This document shows positions 62,156 through 64,000 of a DNA stretch of 64,000 bases, in pieces. Source of the DNA: Pedobacter westerhofensis (GTDB taxonomy: Bacteria > Bacteroidota > Bacteroidia > Sphingobacteriales > Sphingobacteriaceae); the NCBI RefSeq assembly GCF_900182595.1, contig NZ_FXTN01000004.1, forward strand, positions 372,001-436,000, read 5' to 3'. The notes under the pieces are model-generated. The model had not been told where the DNA came from and did not search any database. It saw nothing but the letters and a program-made list of their open reading frames with translations. The translations under genes and the position numbers were made by a program. How positions within the stretch are numbered: the stretch's first letter is position 1; every line of letters begins with the position of its first letter.

Positions 62156-64000
62156 ATGAGAAATTTTCCTCACTATTCACAATTTGATTCCATTGACTGC
62201 GGGCCCGGCTGCCTGCAAATCATTTCCAAATTTTATGGCAGAGAATATTCCCTAAATCTGTTGCGTAGTTTAAGTAATGTTGGCCGGGAAGGTGTGTCTG
62301 TATTGGGCATCTGCCGTGCCGCAGAAAAACTGGGCTTCAACTCAACACCAGTAAAGATCAGCTTTGCAGATTTTGCATCGCGTGTGCAACTTCCCTGTAT
62401 TGTGCACTGGCAGCAAAACCATTTTCTTGTGGTTTACAAAATCACATCAAAATATGTTTATCTCTCAGATCCGGGTTCTTCAAGGCAGAAAGTTACTGTT
62501 GCTGCCTTTCTGAAAAACTGGATCAGTGATGTAGAAGATAATGAGAAAATCGGGATCGTCATCGCTCTGGAAATGCTGCCCGCATTCAAGACCATCAATC
62601 TGGAAGATTCAAATATCCCGCAGGCCAATAAAACAGAGGGGCTAAAATATCTTTTCGAACATTTGTTCAGCCATAAAAAAGTGATCATCCAAATAGCCTT
62701 CGGGCTATTCTTCAGCACCTTATTTACGCTGATCCTTCCTTTTCTTACCCAGGGTATTATTGATTCCGGGATAAATGAAAAAGATATCAATTTTATATAC
62801 CTGCTGGTTTTTGGACAAATTGCTATTTATACGGGACAATTGGTAATAGAATTTATTCAAAACTGGCTGCTGATGTATGTTGGTTCAAGGATCAATGTGA
62901 CAATGGTCTCTGAGTTTTTATCCAAGATTATGGCTATGCCCATCAAATATTTTGACACAAAACTTTCCGGAGACCTGCTGCAGCGGATAGATGACCATAA
63001 AAGAATAGAGAAGTTCCTGACGTCCAAAACTCTGGGCCTGATCTTCCAGGTGCTGTTGTTCGCTGCCTTCGTGACTGTACTTGCCTTCTATAATACAAGC
63101 GTTTTTGTTTGCTTTATGATTGGGACTTCAGGGTATATTGGATGGGTCTTATTGTTTCATCGTAAAAGGAGGATAGTTGACTTCCAGAAGTTTATTGAGC
63201 TGTCGAAGAACCAATCCAAGCAGATTGAAATTATAAACGGGATGCAGGACATTAAACTGCACAACTCAGAGCGGCAGAAAAGATGGGAATGGCAGGAAAT
63301 ACAAGCCAGATTGTTTGATATTAACCTACGCTATCTTTCACTTGAACAATACCAGCGACTGGGTGCAAAATTTATCAACAGCATTAAAAATATCATTATC
63401 ACGCTAATTGCCACAAAAGCTGTAATTGCGGGCGACATGTCTTTGGGCCAGCTCATCGCGATCCAGTTTATCGTGGGAGAACTTAACTCTCCACTGAGCT
63501 CCGCGATAGACTTTATTCAATCCTACCAGGAAGCCAAAATTAGTCTGGACAGAATAGGAGAGATGCAACAACCGCAGTCAGACAGCAGTAGTTTGACAGA
63601 CCATCTGCTGCGTCCCTTGTCTTCGGGATCCCTGCAGTTAATAAAAGTTAGTTTTACCTATGCCGGAACGCACTATTCAAAAGTATTAAAAGACGTAGAC
63701 CTGCATATTCCTGAAGGAAAAACGACAGCCATTGTGGGACTGAGCGGCAGCGGCAAAACGACTTTGTTAAAGCTGCTCATGAAATTCTATGAACCCACAG
63801 AGGGACAAATCGTAGTGGGCGATATTAACCTTAAATCTGTTAATGAGCAGATTTGGCGGGAGAAATGTGGTTCTGTACTACAGGATGGCTTTGTTTTTTC
63901 TGATACGATCGCCAGAAATATCGCTTTAGGAGTAGAGAACATAGATCATCGACAGTTGTTTGAGGCAGCGAAGATTGCCAATATACGGGAGTTCATTGAT
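62156..64000 (+). CDS. C39-peptidase ABC exporter (partial, runs off the window)
   Basis: From ATG 62156 the frame runs 615 codons to the window end without a stop. Residues 1-130 are a C39 double-glycine peptidase with catalytic Cys15 (SQFDSIDCGPGCL), His89 (WQQNHFLVV) and Asp105 (YLSDPGS). About six membrane helices of the exporter domain follow (IIQIAFGLFFSTLFTLILPF onwards). The ABC domain begins near 510 with Walker A GLSGSGKTT and Q-loop VLQDGFVFSDT; signature and Walker B lie beyond the edge. It should cleave the leader after GG and export the core. The first in-frame ATG at 62151 has a stop after one codon and is not used. Confidence 0.92.
   Translation, partial: MRNFPHYSQFDSIDCGPGCLQIISKFYGREYSLNLLRSLSNVGREGVSVLGICRAAEKLGFNSTPVKISFADFASRVQLPCIVHWQQNHFLVVYKITSKYVYLSDPGSSRQKVTVAAFLKNWISDVEDNEKIGIVIALEMLPAFKTINLEDSNIPQANKTEGLKYLFEHLFSHKKVIIQIAFGLFFSTLFTLILPFLTQGIIDSGINEKDINFIYLLVFGQIAIYTGQLVIEFIQNWLLMYVGSRINVTMVSEFLSKIMAMPIKYFDTKLSGDLLQRIDDHKRIEKFLTSKTLGLIFQVLLFAAFVTVLAFYNTSVFVCFMIGTSGYIGWVLLFHRKRRIVDFQKFIELSKNQSKQIEIINGMQDIKLHNSERQKRWEWQEIQARLFDINLRYLSLEQYQRLGAKFINSIKNIIITLIATKAVIAGDMSLGQLIAIQFIVGELNSPLSSAIDFIQSYQEAKISLDRIGEMQQPQSDSSSLTDHLLRPLSSGSLQLIKVSFTYAGTHYSKVLKDVDLHIPEGKTTAIVGLSGSGKTTLLKLLMKFYEPTEGQIVVGDINLKSVNEQIWREKCGSVLQDGFVFSDTIARNIALGVENIDHRQLFEAAKIANIREFID

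Overview
The window looks like chromosomal DNA of a Bacteroidota member, most likely Sphingobacteriaceae (Pedobacter-like). The support is: several TonB-dependent receptors with carboxypeptidase-regulatory-like N-termini, a FecI/FecR pair, LytS/LytTR two-component pairs, DUF4249, DUF2931, DUF6266 and DUF2723 proteins, near absence of Shine-Dalgarno sequences, and many exact matches to the Bacteroidota -7 promoter element TAnnTTTG. The genus is inference.

Layout. 1-3843: end of an operon with a secreted deacetylase-like protein, a zinc-less quinone oxidoreductase, and two small proteins. 3844-8304: a histidine kinase and a TonB-dependent receptor, flanked by two gene remnants (manganese catalase, TPR protein). 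8344-13076: TetR regulator plus saccharopine-dehydrogenase-like protein sharing a promoter motif, then an SDR/MFS pair divergent from an HxlR regulator. 13077-17771: a gene-poor stretch with tRNA-Ser(UGA), an AraC-SDR pair, ferritin and an SseB-like protein. 17810-20404: MCE/Mla-type lipid transport operon. 20625-28571: SGNH hydrolase, DoxX protein, then TetR plus a complete RND efflux pump (adaptor, permease, outer-membrane channel). 28577-32907: a NUDIX-family regulator with a degenerate NUDIX box and a large tricorn-like S41 protease. 33046-38585: TonB receptor, DUF4249 lipoprotein, LytS-type kinase and LytTR regulator in one operon. 38610-41853: heme/P460 proteins in an operon with a second LytS/LytTR pair. 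42037-46306: PadR regulator overlapping a DUF2723 membrane protein with an extra N-terminal domain, then DUF6266. 46416-53640: tandem repeats, SDR/AraC modules, ppnP, OsmC, and a GMC dehydrogenase with its subunit 3. 53825-59006: ECF sigma, FecR, STN-containing outer-membrane receptor and a LytTR protein lacking the phospho-acceptor Asp.

The most striking region is 59161 to the end of the window. A promoter precedes a 48-residue peptide with a double-glycine leader. Next come a hairpin, two tandem paralogous JmjC/cupin-type Fe(II)/2-oxoglutarate oxygenase-like proteins (both with an H166-x-D168...H triad and a C-terminal winged-helix-like end), and a C39-peptidase ABC exporter cut by the window edge. 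This reads as a complete ribosomal-peptide (RiPP) pathway: precursor, two hydroxylase-type maturases, and leader-cleaving exporter. I do not recognise it as a described class.
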